Origin: Lutjanus erythropterus
Lineage: Eukaryota; Chordata; Actinopteri; Lutjaniformes; Lutjanidae
Length of the DNA stretch: 64,000 nucleotides
NCBI GenBank assembly: GCA_020091685.1
Contig: CM034613.1
Coordinates: 28,140,968-28,204,967, forward strand
Reading direction: 5' to 3'
Part shown: one piece after another, positions 24,238 through 34,456 of the stretch
Layout of the letters: each line of letters starts with the position of its first letter
How positions within the stretch are numbered: position 1 is the stretch's first letter
Position numbers and translations under genes: made by a program
The notes under the pieces: generated by a model
The model's database searches: none
The model's input: the letters and a program-made list of their open reading frames with translations, nothing else
What the model was told of the DNA's origin: nothing

Positions 24238-27200
24238 CTAAGAGCTCTTGAAGTTGATGCAGTCGTCTCCGAAGTTGATGATGCTTCTCAGTGAGCTCAG
24301 GATCAGTGAGTTAATGTCACTGTCGAGGTCGATTTCTTCATGGTAGTTCTTCAGGGGAAAGATGCAGTTCATAGGAATTCCCACATTTACACTGAACTGC
24401 TCCATCTATGTTTAAAAGAATAACACGTCTGTTCAGATGACAACTCAGAATAATGAAGACTTTTTTCCACAAATGAACAGTGAGTTTCATATACAGAAGA
24501 AACAGTTTAATCACTCTTCCATTGATCAACGGCTTACATGGATCAAAAAAGTTTAGGACACAATCATTCCTGTACAAAACTATTTCAAATTTGTGGATTG
24601 TATTTTGGATTTTTTCATCATGATAACTTATGGAAAATATGTTTAAAAACTATGTTGGGCTAAGTCTTATGTTTTCTACTTTACTCCCAAGCCTCACAGT
24701 AACCAAACTGAAATCATGACAGGGAAATGAAAGTCATTTAAGTCTCAAAGAAAAACACTATCTCCTCAAAGCTTCTGACTAAAACAAGCTGACGTGACGT
24801 AGCAGTAAAACTTGGTGTCCCTCAGGCTTCGTTGTGTAGACTCTGATGGAGACATAAAACAAATGTGTGTGGGGAAAACACCTGTGGTTGAAGCCACCTT
24901 ATAGTTTGATGATGCTCAGAGCCCTGCAGCGAGCCTTTGGTGAGCAAGAAGGCAGAAGAATTTCCAACAAGCTTCAGAGTTTCCTCTGACTGGTTTGAAC
25001 AATTTAAAATAAAACATTGTGTTGAAGGAAGTGCAAAGGGAGGCTGCTGAGGCCTGTGTTATTAATATGCAAAAGTCTATCAGATGCTAATCTGAATGAG
25101 AAATAAAGAGAAAGAAAATCAATGTGGTTCTATTAATTTTCCTCTCATGCTGATCAGTTTGACTCTGACAGATATGATCAGTGTTCCACTGAGTTAGAAA
25201 AGGTGAACATGTGATGTGAGTCAGTCTTTATCAGGTTGATCCACTGTAATGATGCACTCTCATGAACTCTGTGTGATATAAATATTTGACTAAACAGAGA
25301 GTTGAAATTGTTGTAGTTTCCTCACACTTGATCTTAATCCAGATAAAGAGGTTTACAGGTTGAAAATGTGGGAGAAACAGATCACAGATCAGTCCTCAGA
25401 ATCGTCCTGTTCTCTGAGTTTGAGGATCTGAACTGTGATGTTGATAATTATTATTGATCAGGTTCACTGGTGACTCCCACCTGCAGCCCTCTGCTGTGTG
25501 TCTGCCCCCCATTCTCTCTCCCTCTTTCCTGTCCTCCTCAATAAAGAAAAAAAAAAAAAAAACAGACACAGAGAGAAAAATTAATCATTAAACATACCTT
25601 CTTCTTCAGGGACTTGGCCTTGTAGACGTTCTGTAAATCATCTTTGATTTCAGAACAGACCTCATCAATTTTGGTCAGAATGGCCACCTGTGGAATTCCT
25701 GTCAGGAGAAAAAAAACAACCACTGAGTCTTGTAACTGACATTCAGACTAACAGACCACAGCTGACGTTCTCAAATGTTCTCAAAACACATAAAACAAAA
25801 AATAAAGCTACAGGAGGTGACTGTTTGATAATTCAAGGATTCAAGGATTCAAGGATTCAAGGTACTTTATTGTCATACCAGCTCACCTTTACAGTTTATG
25901 GTACGAAATTGGTACTCGGGGCCGGGATTGAGCCATAAATAATTAAAAACAAAGTATTAAAGAGCGCAGGTAAGGCAAGAGAAGAATATACACAAGGCAA
26001 TATACAAGTAAGGCAAATATACAAGTAAGACTAATAGATACAGGATTAAAGAGGCTGAGATCAGCACTGCTAATGCTAGGTCTAAGAGAAACACGCATGA
26101 GCAAGTATTTTAAGAGCACATGTTTAGTAAAGTGAGTTAGTGCGGTAAAGTCTGTGTGGTGGGAAGGGATGGAGAGAGTTGGGGGGGGTGTGTCTATAGA
26201 GCATGGCTCGAGTTCAGATGTCCGCCAACACCTCGGACAGCTGGTGTGCACAGTCTCTCAGTACCCGCCCTGAGATGTTGTTGGGGCCTGCAGCTTTGCG
26301 GGGATTGATTCCCTGAAGGGTCTTCCTCAAGTCTGCAGTGGTCACACTGAGGGGTGTGTCACCAGGTGGTGGTATAAGTCTGGTGCTGGGGGGGGTGTCA
26401 GGATCCTCGAAGCGGGCGTAGAACCTGTTGAGTGTGTCTGGCAAGGAGGGGTCCTTGGGGCACTGTGCATCCTTGGTGTTGTAATCCGTGATGCACTTGA
26501 TGCCCTGCCACATGCGCCGGGGGTCGTTTGTGGTGAAGTGACCCTGGATTTTCTTTGTGTATGTGGCTTTGGCCCTTGCAATGCCTGCAGTCAGTTCTTT
26601 CCTCGCCTCTCTGAGCGCTGGTGCCTCACCTGCCCTGAACGCAGCGTCCCTGGCTTTCAGCAGAGCTCTGACCTCAGCATTCAGCCAGGGTTTCTGGTTC
26701 AGGTAGCAGGTTAGTGTCTTGGTGGTGACATCATCAGTGCACTTAGAGATGAATCCGAGGACGGAGGAGGTGTATTCCTCCAGGTCCAGCTCTCCCTCAC
26801 ACGTGGCTGCGTCCCTGAAGATCTGCCAGTCTGTGCACTGAAAACAGTCCTGGAGCACAGAGGCTGAGTCCCTGGGCCACACAGTGACTGTCTTCTTGGT
26901 TGGCCTGGACCGTCTCAACAGGGGGCGGTATGTTGGTGCCAGCAGGATGGAGATGTGGTCGGAGAGGCCAAGGTGGGGGCGAGGAAGGGCTCTGTATGCA
27001 CCGCGGATGTTACTGTACAGGGTGTTGTTTCCACGTGTGGGAATGGTGACGTGCTGGTAGAAACTGGGCAGAGTGTCCGTCAGTTTCACGTGATTGAAGT
27101 CCCCTGCAATCACGTAAAACGCCTCCGGGTGCCTTGTCTGCAGCGAGCTAATGGTGTCGTGTAGCTCCTGTAGTGCTTCGTTAGCATTAGCATTAGCACC

Positions 27201-30200
27201 CGGCGGGATGTAAACAATGGTGACGAACACCGCGGTAAACTCCCGTGGCAGATAGTACAGCCGACATCTCACAGTCATCAGTTCAATCGCCTCAGAGCAG
27301 TGGCTTTTTACCAGTCCGCAGTTCGTGCTCCAGCGCTCGTTCACGTAGATACAGAGTCCTCCTCCCCATGTTTTGCCCGAACAGTAGTCGCGGTCCGCTC
27401 GGAAGAGCTGTAGTCCGTCGATCTGGTAGGCTGAGTCCGGCATGTTGTTGTTAAGCCAGGTTTCCGTGAGGCAAAGAACAGCACAGTTCCTCATCTCCGT
27501 AGAAGCACTCAACCTCAGACGTAACAGGTCCACCTTGTTGTCCAGAGAGCGGACGTTGGCCAGAAAGAGAGTTGGAATCGGCGGTCTGTTAGCCTTTAGC
27601 CGGGCTAGCACGCCCGCCCGCTTTCCTCTCTTTTGTTTACGGGCACATCGTCTCTTTTTGCCCGCGTCTCCACGTACTCTGCTGCGCCACTCCGTTGACC
27701 TCAGGAGCCGTTGCCTTCCGAGTACGGATTTCAGCTTTGGTGAGATTGTGATCGCCGAACTTCCTCTGATGGCTAACAGTTCGGTTGTGCTGTACTTCAC
27801 CTGCGAGTTTTGCACTAAACTAGTGCCAAAGACGGCCTCAGAGGTTTTTAAAGTAAAGAAAAAAGAAGTCGCTGCACCGCTGTGCGCCGCCATCTTGGAT
27901 GTGACATCATCATCATTCATAAGATTTTTAATGGACTCCTACAGTAGGATGTTTTTTTAATCAGTGTGATCGACTAAAAACACAATGTAGGAAAGAATAA
28001 TCAGATTTCTGTTCTCACCCAGGTCACTGGCTTCCTTCCTGATGTCTTGAATCTTTTGCAGAATTTCTTCTGGCATTAGAGATATTTGGTTGGCAGGAAA
28101 AACACAAACCAGAATGTGCACTTTGTCGTTGGGCTCTGGAGATCTGATGTAGGATCCATCATCCTCTGACAACTTAGAGTCTGGATTGAACTGAAAAACA
28201 AATTTAAACCATTTCAATGACATATAACTTAAAATAATCACATTTGCCAGTGATCCAGAAGAAAATCTGCATATAAACTCTACCTTATAACCCTCCTTCA
28301 CATGTCCCCTCAAAGCCAGTTTGATGTCGTCCACAGGGACACCTCTGTCTCTCTCCAGACCCATGATGTCATTGAAGACAAAGTGATAAAAGGTTGTTGG
28401 GCTTTCATTTGGGATCTTGTAGGTTGTGTACTATAAAACACACAGAGAGAAAAGCACAGTTATTATGATCACTATTAGGCAAGGCAACTTTATTTATATA
28501 GCACCATTCATACACAAGGCAATTCAAGGTGCTTTACAGAACTTGAAAATACATTAAAACATTAAAGGAACATTAAAGCTGTATTTGAGATCATTAAAGG
28601 CAAAAGCTAAAAGCAGGACAATAAATAGTTTAAAACATAAAGCAAAAGCAACAGCAGACAAATATAAAAACAATAGCTACAGATTATCCTAACAATAAGT
28701 TACGCATCTACTTCAACGGTAAGCTGCAGTAAATAGGAGTGTTTTAAGCCCTGATTAAAATCAGCTGACAGTTTCAGCTGACCTCAGGTGTTCTGGAAGT
28801 TTGTTCCACAGGTGGGGAACAGAGAAACTAAAGGCTGCCTCACCTTGTTTGGTTCTGATCCTGGGAACACTGAGTAAACCTGTTCCAGATGATTTGAGGG
28901 GTCTTAGTGCTTCATAACATACAAGTAAATCAGAGATGTATTTAAGCCCAGTGTTTCTCTTGATAATAAAATCATTAATTAATAATGACTTGCCAGCCAG
29001 AGACCTGATATTTAATAAAGTTAAGTTTAGTGTACTAATGCTGTTGTCTGACAGTCTGTGGCTGATACATAACTGGAGTCAGATTAGGTAACGTAGCTGT
29101 GCGTTTTGAATACACATTGTTTTTCCTGATCCTACTCAAAACAGGAATGACAGACCTTGGAGATGCCTCTGGCTGATACTTTTCAATCTCAAGATGTGTT
29201 TGACCATGCCACCGGCTATTTAAGATTGCCGGTATGTTTAAGGAAGTGACATGGGCTGCTATTTAAGAGTTTGTCAATTTGACTGAGCTTCAGTGTGGCA
29301 GCTTTAACTAACTGCTTGACGGTGAGCATGGTGAAGGAGGGGAGGATTGATGCTGGCTCCGTGGTGGTTGTGGTGGAGGGCAGGAAGGGGGTTGTTGGAT
29401 CCCTGACAAGGACAGGGACATCCTCTGAATGCCTTGGGTGATGTGGAGCAAAGGGTCAGGTTAAGTGGGAGAGATGCAGGCTGTCTGTCTCTGTGCCCCG
29501 TACTTGTCATTGACTCTTATCTGTCCATTCTTGTTTTTGTTTGGCATTCCAAGAGCATGACATAGGTTGACCCCAAGTAGTCTGGATCCAGTGATGTTTG
29601 GATGAATCCCATCGTGCTGAAAGTGGTCCTTACAGTTCCAAAAGATGTTAAAATTGTCAATAAACTGTATCCCATGAGTGAAGCACACCAACGTCAGCCA
29701 TGTATTCAAGGCAAGGAGTCTGGTGAAAGACTCGATTCCTCTCCCCAGGGTTGGAATGGGGCCAGAAATGAACACATTTTGTGACTGACAATCGGTCAGT
29801 TTCTCCAGGAGCAGAGAAAAGTCTTTTTTTTAGGATCTCAGAGCCAGTTTTCCTTCGTAGAATGTCAAAAGACCCAGCATGGATAATGATCCTCATGTTA
29901 CTGAGTGTGTAGAGAAGATTACTGGCAGCAGCTCTGTTAGCTCGCTGAGAGACGTGCCAGTCACTGTACATGCTTGGTTATTGAGTCCCCAATCAGGATG
30001 GTGTCTGGCTGATTTGTCTTTGCCCTTGGCTTCTCAGGTGTGGAGTTGGCAAAGTTTCTTCTGGCCCTTGGTCTAGCAGTGGTTTTTGGGCTATTGTTTG
30101 GATTTTGGATAGCCTTAATACCACAAGTGTGATTGGCTTCCCTGGGTTTAGTGTAGTTAGTATTGTCACACATTTCATTTGAAGCAAGTGCATCATACCT

Positions 30201-32887
30201 GTTTTGTACAGACAGTTCAAGTGGAGGAGTGAGCATTGGGGCTCTCTTGACTGATTGCCTGCAGGATTTGCCTTTGCGTCTAACGACATCAACCCAAGTC
30301 CTGACTGGGGTTGATGCTTTTTGGAGCCTCTGCAGCTGATCCAGTGGTGTTGGGACATATTCATGGGATTGTGTCAGCCAAGTCAGCAGTGGTATGCTCC
30401 ACTTTTGATGTATTTCCAGATATAAAAGTCTGTCCATCAGCACCTTGTATAGTAGCTGCCACAGAGTCAATGAATTGCTCACTCTCACGAATTTGTTGTA
30501 GTGTTTCATTCTTTTTTTGAAGCTGCCTTATCGTCTCAGTTAGTCACTCACACTCTCTGCAGCTCACAGATTTTGTCATCTTGTCCTTGTCCTAATCACA
30601 GGTTTTCAGTCACAGACACAGCAAAAGGCTTGCACTGTGCCTCAGCCCTGCTCACACAGTACTAAAGGGGTGAAAAAGTGGTGAAAAATATGGCAGTAGT
30701 CCTCCGTATCTTTCGCAAATTAAAGTCTCAGTGATTTATAAGTATCAAGGATCTACTTTCTGTACCTTTTAGCAGGAAAAAAACAAGTATATCCACAAAA
30801 GAAGCAAGAAGCAAGAAAATAAAAATAAAAACAGATTTGGTTTGGTTACATCTCACTCTCTGGATTTCTTGGAACTACTGCAACTACTACTACAACTATC
30901 CCACTACTACTACAGCATCGGAGCGCAGACAAACACACCTGAACAAATACCGGTACAGGGTGAGGATATTTTGAATGATCCTAGCAACTGAACTTTCATG
31001 CAGAACTGAAGAAGACTGTTGGATGAGAAGAAAAATCTCTTCAAGAACCTAAGCAAGTCCAGCAGCCTATGATAACACTGAATACCATGACCTGGAAGAC
31101 TGATAATCTTCACAGACATATGATCCTCAGGGTCAGCCATGACACGTTTGCCTGGTATATTTGGATGACAGAGCGATTTACAGTCACACATTCGTGTCAA
31201 CCTCATCCACCTGTATCCTGATCAGAGAATGTGAGCAGAGCGAGCAGGGAGCGTTTTTTTTTTTTTTTTTTTTAAAGGATGGAGTGTTGCTTTATCTCTC
31301 ACTCCATCCCGCTCCAATTTCACTCAGGTACCACTCACACCATGAGTCTGACGTGTGCCAAAGTGCCCATTGTACAGACACCCACACTATTATGAACTGT
31401 CCTGTTGATGAACTGTCCAGAGCTGTCTCTCCCTCTTCATCTCCTCAGTGTGTGTCGATGGTCAGTTTGTTGTCTGCTGTGATCTAAAACATCCTCACTG
31501 ATGTACACAGAGTGAAACTGATGTTAACTATCCTGCTGCCTTCATACAAAAACATGAATATGATGCACTGTTTAGTCATAGACTGAGCTGAAAAAAGGTG
31601 AGGTATTTTCCCCTCAGAGGACAATATTTTATTAAAGAAATAAACTATTAACATTATTATTAACAATAATAATAATATTAGTAGTGAAGAAATACACAGA
31701 TGCACATGAAACATTTCCTAAAATACTGCTGGTTCTGTGATGCTGGAATTTTAAATCTAAAGCTTGCAGTGCACCATAGAAGCTTCAAATGACACACATA
31801 TATTGAAGCTTTTAGTGTGTTTTGGTCGACAGGCTTCAGTTTAAGCTAAAGCTGGGTTACAATGTAAATTTTTCTTTTTTCTAGGAACAGGGAGATTAAA
31901 CGGCTTCATGAGCGAGGAGAGGAAATTCTCAATGCTCCACTCTGCTCTCATGTTCCGATCCTGACTAGGGTACATTCCCATTCAAGACCTACAATGATGT
32001 GTCTCAGGACTCTGCTGGGCTGGTGTTGGCGCAGTATGTGGATGGACTGGTCATATCTTACATGGGGAAAACCAAAGGGTGGATTTCTACAGGTGCTTAC
32101 ACTTCCCCCCAACATCATCTCTGATGGAGAATGACTCACACTTCCTGCAACACACTCTGACAGCACTGAAGGAGCTCCCCACTGCTGTCAGAGAGTTGTG
32201 TGCTTTAGTGTGGGTTGTGTGTGAGTTTAAGCACAATGTGGGACTGTCTGCTTTCACCACCTCAACTGATCATTGCCCTCACCTGGGGTTCAGGCACCTG
32301 TTTACATGTGCCAGTTAAAAGATGTGCAGCAGCATTTTGTACCATCTGAAGATGGGTGACGGAGGACCCACTAACCCCCACATGAGAGACGAGCAGAGGA
32401 GGACACAGAGTCACCAAGGCTGACACAAAAAGTTCGATCAGCCAAGTATGACCTGAACCACTCCAGTGCTACGCCCCTGATACCCACCCACTATTTCAAA
32501 TGAAAGATTAAAAGTTCATGGTCCACTGTGTCGAATGCAGCAGTTAAATCTAAAAGCACAAGAATAACACAGTCACCAGAGTCAGTAGCTGAAGAGATAT
32601 CGTTAAAAACTCTTAAAAGAGCTGATTCGGTGCTGTGCGAGGTTTTAAAACCAGATTGGAAGACCTCAAGAATTTTGTGCTCTTCCAGAAAAAACATTAA
32701 TTGGCTGCAAACTATCTTCTCAAGGATTTTTGAAATAAAAGGTAGTTTAGAAATAGGCCTGTAATTTGAAAGAACAGCAGTATTTAGTCCTGTCCAGTAG
32801 GAAATGAACAGCCAAACTTTCTGTGCTGTGTGCAGATTTACCTTTGGTATGTGTGAATATTCCTGTTTTTCCAGAAATATTCCTGCA

Positions 32888-32940
<53 letters not shown>

Positions 32941-34229
32941 ATAGAGCCTATGGCTGCACTCAGAGCAGACAGATGTTGGCGATCAAAGCAGAGGGATTAA
33001 AGTTTAGTCTCGTGGCAGTAAATGACACTGCTTAGCTTCACTGGTTCTCCTGCTGCTTCTCCAAACTGTTGACTGTCATCTACTGTTGGTAACAAACTGA
33101 CTGAAGAACCTCATACAACCAAAATTACAATAATCTGAACTGTCCCTTTAAGGTTTCCTAAAGGTTGGCAGAGTCTTTATATGACATAATGAATTTAATA
33201 CGTCTTCTTTATCGACACAGTCAAAGATTCTTCATACCTCTTTGGTAAAAGAGATGCCAGACGTGTTGTCCACCAAAGCCTGTGTGTACATTCTGCCACG
33301 TAAGATACTTTGGACAGAGTTGATGAAACTGGACTTTCCAGCTCCAGCTGGTCCATGAAGAAGAATCCTGAGCTGCTGTCCTTCAGTCTGAGGTTTATAG
33401 TCCTTCACATACTGCAGATCACTCTGATTGTCTCTGTTCAGGGAGGGAAACATGCATCACATTAGACTTTAACAAATGTAAATTATTCAGGTGACATGGA
33501 GCCCAGCAACCACAAATAATTCTCTCAAATGACTTCTGAGTACATTACTGCTGTTCTTAACTTTGTGTTTTTACAGAGTTTTTATTTTCTGTTTCACACA
33601 TCAACCAAGTCTGTGTTTGGAATCACATTCTAACATTCTGCCTCTAAATGAACTACAACAAGTTAAAGGTCCAGTGTCCAGGATTTAGTGACATCTAGTG
33701 GTGAGCTTGTGTATTACTGCACACAGTAATCTGTATGTTGAACCAGTGGTTGGTTTGTCCACTCTGGGCCTCTGTAGACACATGGCAGGTTAACAAGACA
33801 AGTGATTACACACTAATGAAAACATACTGATATGAATATTATATTTGATTCTGTCATATTGTGAGAAAATAATCTGACACACTGCACCTTTAACTTGTGC
33901 TGACAAAGATTTGTTGAAAGTTTGTTGAAGGTCCAGACACTCACCCCCAGTTTACTTTCCTCCATGGTCTGCTGAGAACTGACAATACATGACACACGAA
34001 CACAGAAGACAAAAACAAACAAACAAACAAACAAACAAAAAAACAGTCATCAAGCAACAATCTGTAACCTTCTATAAATGAAAAACATTAGAATTATGTT
34101 TTATAAAAGTATCTCACGTGGAGGAGAAGGTGGAGGAGGAGATGGCGAACGACGCTGTGGAGGAGGAGGTGGAGGAGATGATGAAGAAGTTGATGAAGAA
34201 GTTGATGGTTTGGAGTTTCCTCCTCCCAT
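24238..34229 (-). CDS. Interferon-induced protein 44-like GTPase
   Basis: Seven coding exons join in phase: 34118-34229, 33945-33978, 33238-33433, 28284-28430, 28019-28190, 25598-25698 and 24238-24405, totalling 930 nt, 309 residues and a TAG stop. All boundaries are GT-AG. The N-terminus is a glycine start followed by a serine/proline-rich tail (residues 2-37), then PWRKVNW (42-48). The GTP-binding fold shows a P-loop GPAGAGKS (76-83), DIMG as the DxxG element (135-138) and TKID (229-232). The C-terminus contains [18 protein letters not shown] and ends NFKSS. This matches vertebrate IFI44/IFI44L-type proteins, interferon-induced cytoplasmic proteins with GTPase features. The acceptor in front of the start codon (CTACAG) implies a non-coding first exon further upstream. 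No stop or frameshift breaks the coding sequence, despite two LINEs in its introns. No ISRE was found upstream. Confidence 0.85.
24406..25470. other. Intron of IFI44-like gene, no other feature
   Basis: Last intron of the IFI44-like gene (24406-25597). AT-rich, no repeat recognised until the SINE tail near 25475. Confidence 0.5.
25475..25562 (+). repeat. 3' fragment of a tRNA-derived SINE
   Basis: CTGCAGCCCTCTGCTGTGTG, then TCTCTCTCCCTCTTTCCTGT and CAATAAAGAAA followed by an A-run match the tail region shared by the more complete copy at 49812-49935. The tRNA head is absent. Confidence 0.5.
25832..27955 (-). mobile_element. Deleted L2/CR1-like LINE in the IFI44-like intron
   Basis: On the minus strand it runs from a 5' region at about 27955, through an endonuclease frame, to a 3' end with GACAATAAAGTACCTTGAAT and four TTGAATCC-type tail repeats (25832-25862). 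Tail octamers of this kind are typical of L2-like LINEs. The reverse transcriptase is missing: the frame jumps at about 26215 to 3' UTR sequence. The insertion lies between exons 28019-28190 and 25598-25698, on the same strand as the gene. Confidence 0.75.
26214..27920 (-). CDS. LINE ORF2 fragment with intact AP-endonuclease
   Basis: One uninterrupted 568-codon frame. After a basic N-terminal stretch ([16 protein letters not shown]) comes the APE-type endonuclease that nicks target [13 protein letters not shown] (Asn), LTETWL (Glu), VIAGDFNH (Asp and Asn) and LGLSDHISI (Asp-His) are all present. The linker to the RT follows, up to [20 protein letters not shown], the first RT block, and then a stop. 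Full elements have about 900-1000 codons, so RT and C-terminus are lost. That so long a frame survives without stops suggests a recent deletion or insertion. Confidence 0.8.
   Translation of the reverse strand: MNDDDVTSKMAAHSGAATSFFFTLKTSEAVFGTSLVQNSQVKYSTTELLAIRGSSAITISPKLKSVLGRQRLLRSTEWRSRVRGDAGKKRRCARKQKRGKRAGVLARLKANRPPIPTLFLANVRSLDNKVDLLRLRLSASTEMRNCAVLCLTETWLNNNMPDSAYQIDGLQLFRADRDYCSGKTWGGGLCIYVNERWSTNCGLVKSHCSEAIELMTVRCRLYYLPREFTAVFVTIVYIPPGANANANEALQELHDTISSLQTRHPEAFYVIAGDFNHVKLTDTLPSFYQHVTIPTRGNNTLYSNIRGAYRALPRPHLGLSDHISILLAPTYRPLLRRSRPTKKTVTVWPRDSASVLQDCFQCTDWQIFRDAATCEGELDLEEYTSSVLGFISKCTDDVTTKTLTCYLNQKPWLNAEVRALLKARDAAFRAGEAPALREARKELTAGIARAKATYTKKIQGHFTTNDPRRMWQGIKCITDYNTKDAQCPKDPSLPDTLNRFYARFEDPDTPPSTRLIPPPGDTPLSVTTADLRKTLQGINPRKAAGPNNISGRVLRDCAHQLSEVLADI
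28478..30600 (-). mobile_element. Deleted L2-like LINE with esterase ORF1
   Basis: On the minus strand: an ORF1 with coiled coil (from about 30579), an SGNH/GDSL esterase domain (30000-29460), unassigned sequence to about 29000, then the ORF2 C-terminus (28740-28990, with the words for AFSF and WNKLP-like residues visible only in part) and the 3' end GTGCTATATAAATAAAGTTG (28478-28506). The central ORF2 part is deleted. The 3' end is shared with the element at 62419-62572. It lies in the intron between exons 33238-33433 and 28284-28430. Confidence 0.65.
29460..30579 (-). pseudogene. LINE ORF1 with SGNH-esterase blocks, frameshifted
   Basis: From ATG at about 30579 the minus strand encodes a stop-broken coiled-coil segment, with KSVSCRECE before a TGA. 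The frame 29961-30509 continues with a basic linker and ends [14 protein letters not shown], the GDS nucleophile block. A shift leads to 29657-29971 with [13 protein letters not shown] (the block III HAGxND, here HAGSFDI) and another to 29461-29775 with [17 protein letters not shown], the D-x-x-H catalytic block. Such esterase ORF1 proteins are known from CR1/L2-clade LINEs. At least three breaks make it non-functional. Confidence 0.6.
30600..32480. other. Intron, 5' flank of LINE, poly-T, unrecognised
   Basis: A poly-T run lies at 31253-31274. The stretch 31900-32320 is relatively GC-rich and partly open on both strands but shows no domain. No repeat ends found. Confidence 0.35.
32491..32780 (-). 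pseudogene. LINE reverse-transcriptase fragment
   Basis: The minus frame reads [37 protein letters not shown] and [15 protein letters not shown], the RT blocks 1-3 of L2/Rex-type LINEs, including the first catalytic aspartate (AFDTVDH). Both ends are truncated. It sits in the large intron of the IFI44-like gene. Confidence 0.75.
32889..32936. repeat. (TG)n microsatellite
   Basis: About 23 TG units in the IFI44-like intron. Confidence 0.9.
33667..33889. mobile_element. TTAA-flanked MITE
   Basis: Ends AGGTCCAGTGTCC and the complement of AGGTGCAGTGTGT, flanked by TTAA on both sides (33663-33666 and 33890-33893). TTAA duplication plus short inverted ends fits piggyBac- or Kolobok-type non-autonomous elements. 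It lies in the intron between the mini-exon (33945-33978) and the P-loop exon of the IFI44-like gene. Confidence 0.7.
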
Positions 34230-34422
34230 AGCTGTAGAATAATAAAGTTGTATATAGAGTCAAACTCTGAGCTCATATTTGAATTAATTCCTCAGTTTTG
34301 TCTGAATGGACTCTTTGGTAGAATGATGTACAGTTAATGAGGAACATTTCAACACAACATGTGATTCAGTTCACAGCGACTGCAGCAGGAACTTTTTATA
34401 CTTATTACTGACTCAGTATCTT

Positions 34423-34456
<34 letters not shown>

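Noticed and set aside
33945..33968. Shorter mini-exon using the acceptor at 33969-33970
   Set aside because: It shifts the frame relative to exon 34118-34229; the acceptor at 33979-33980 keeps it.
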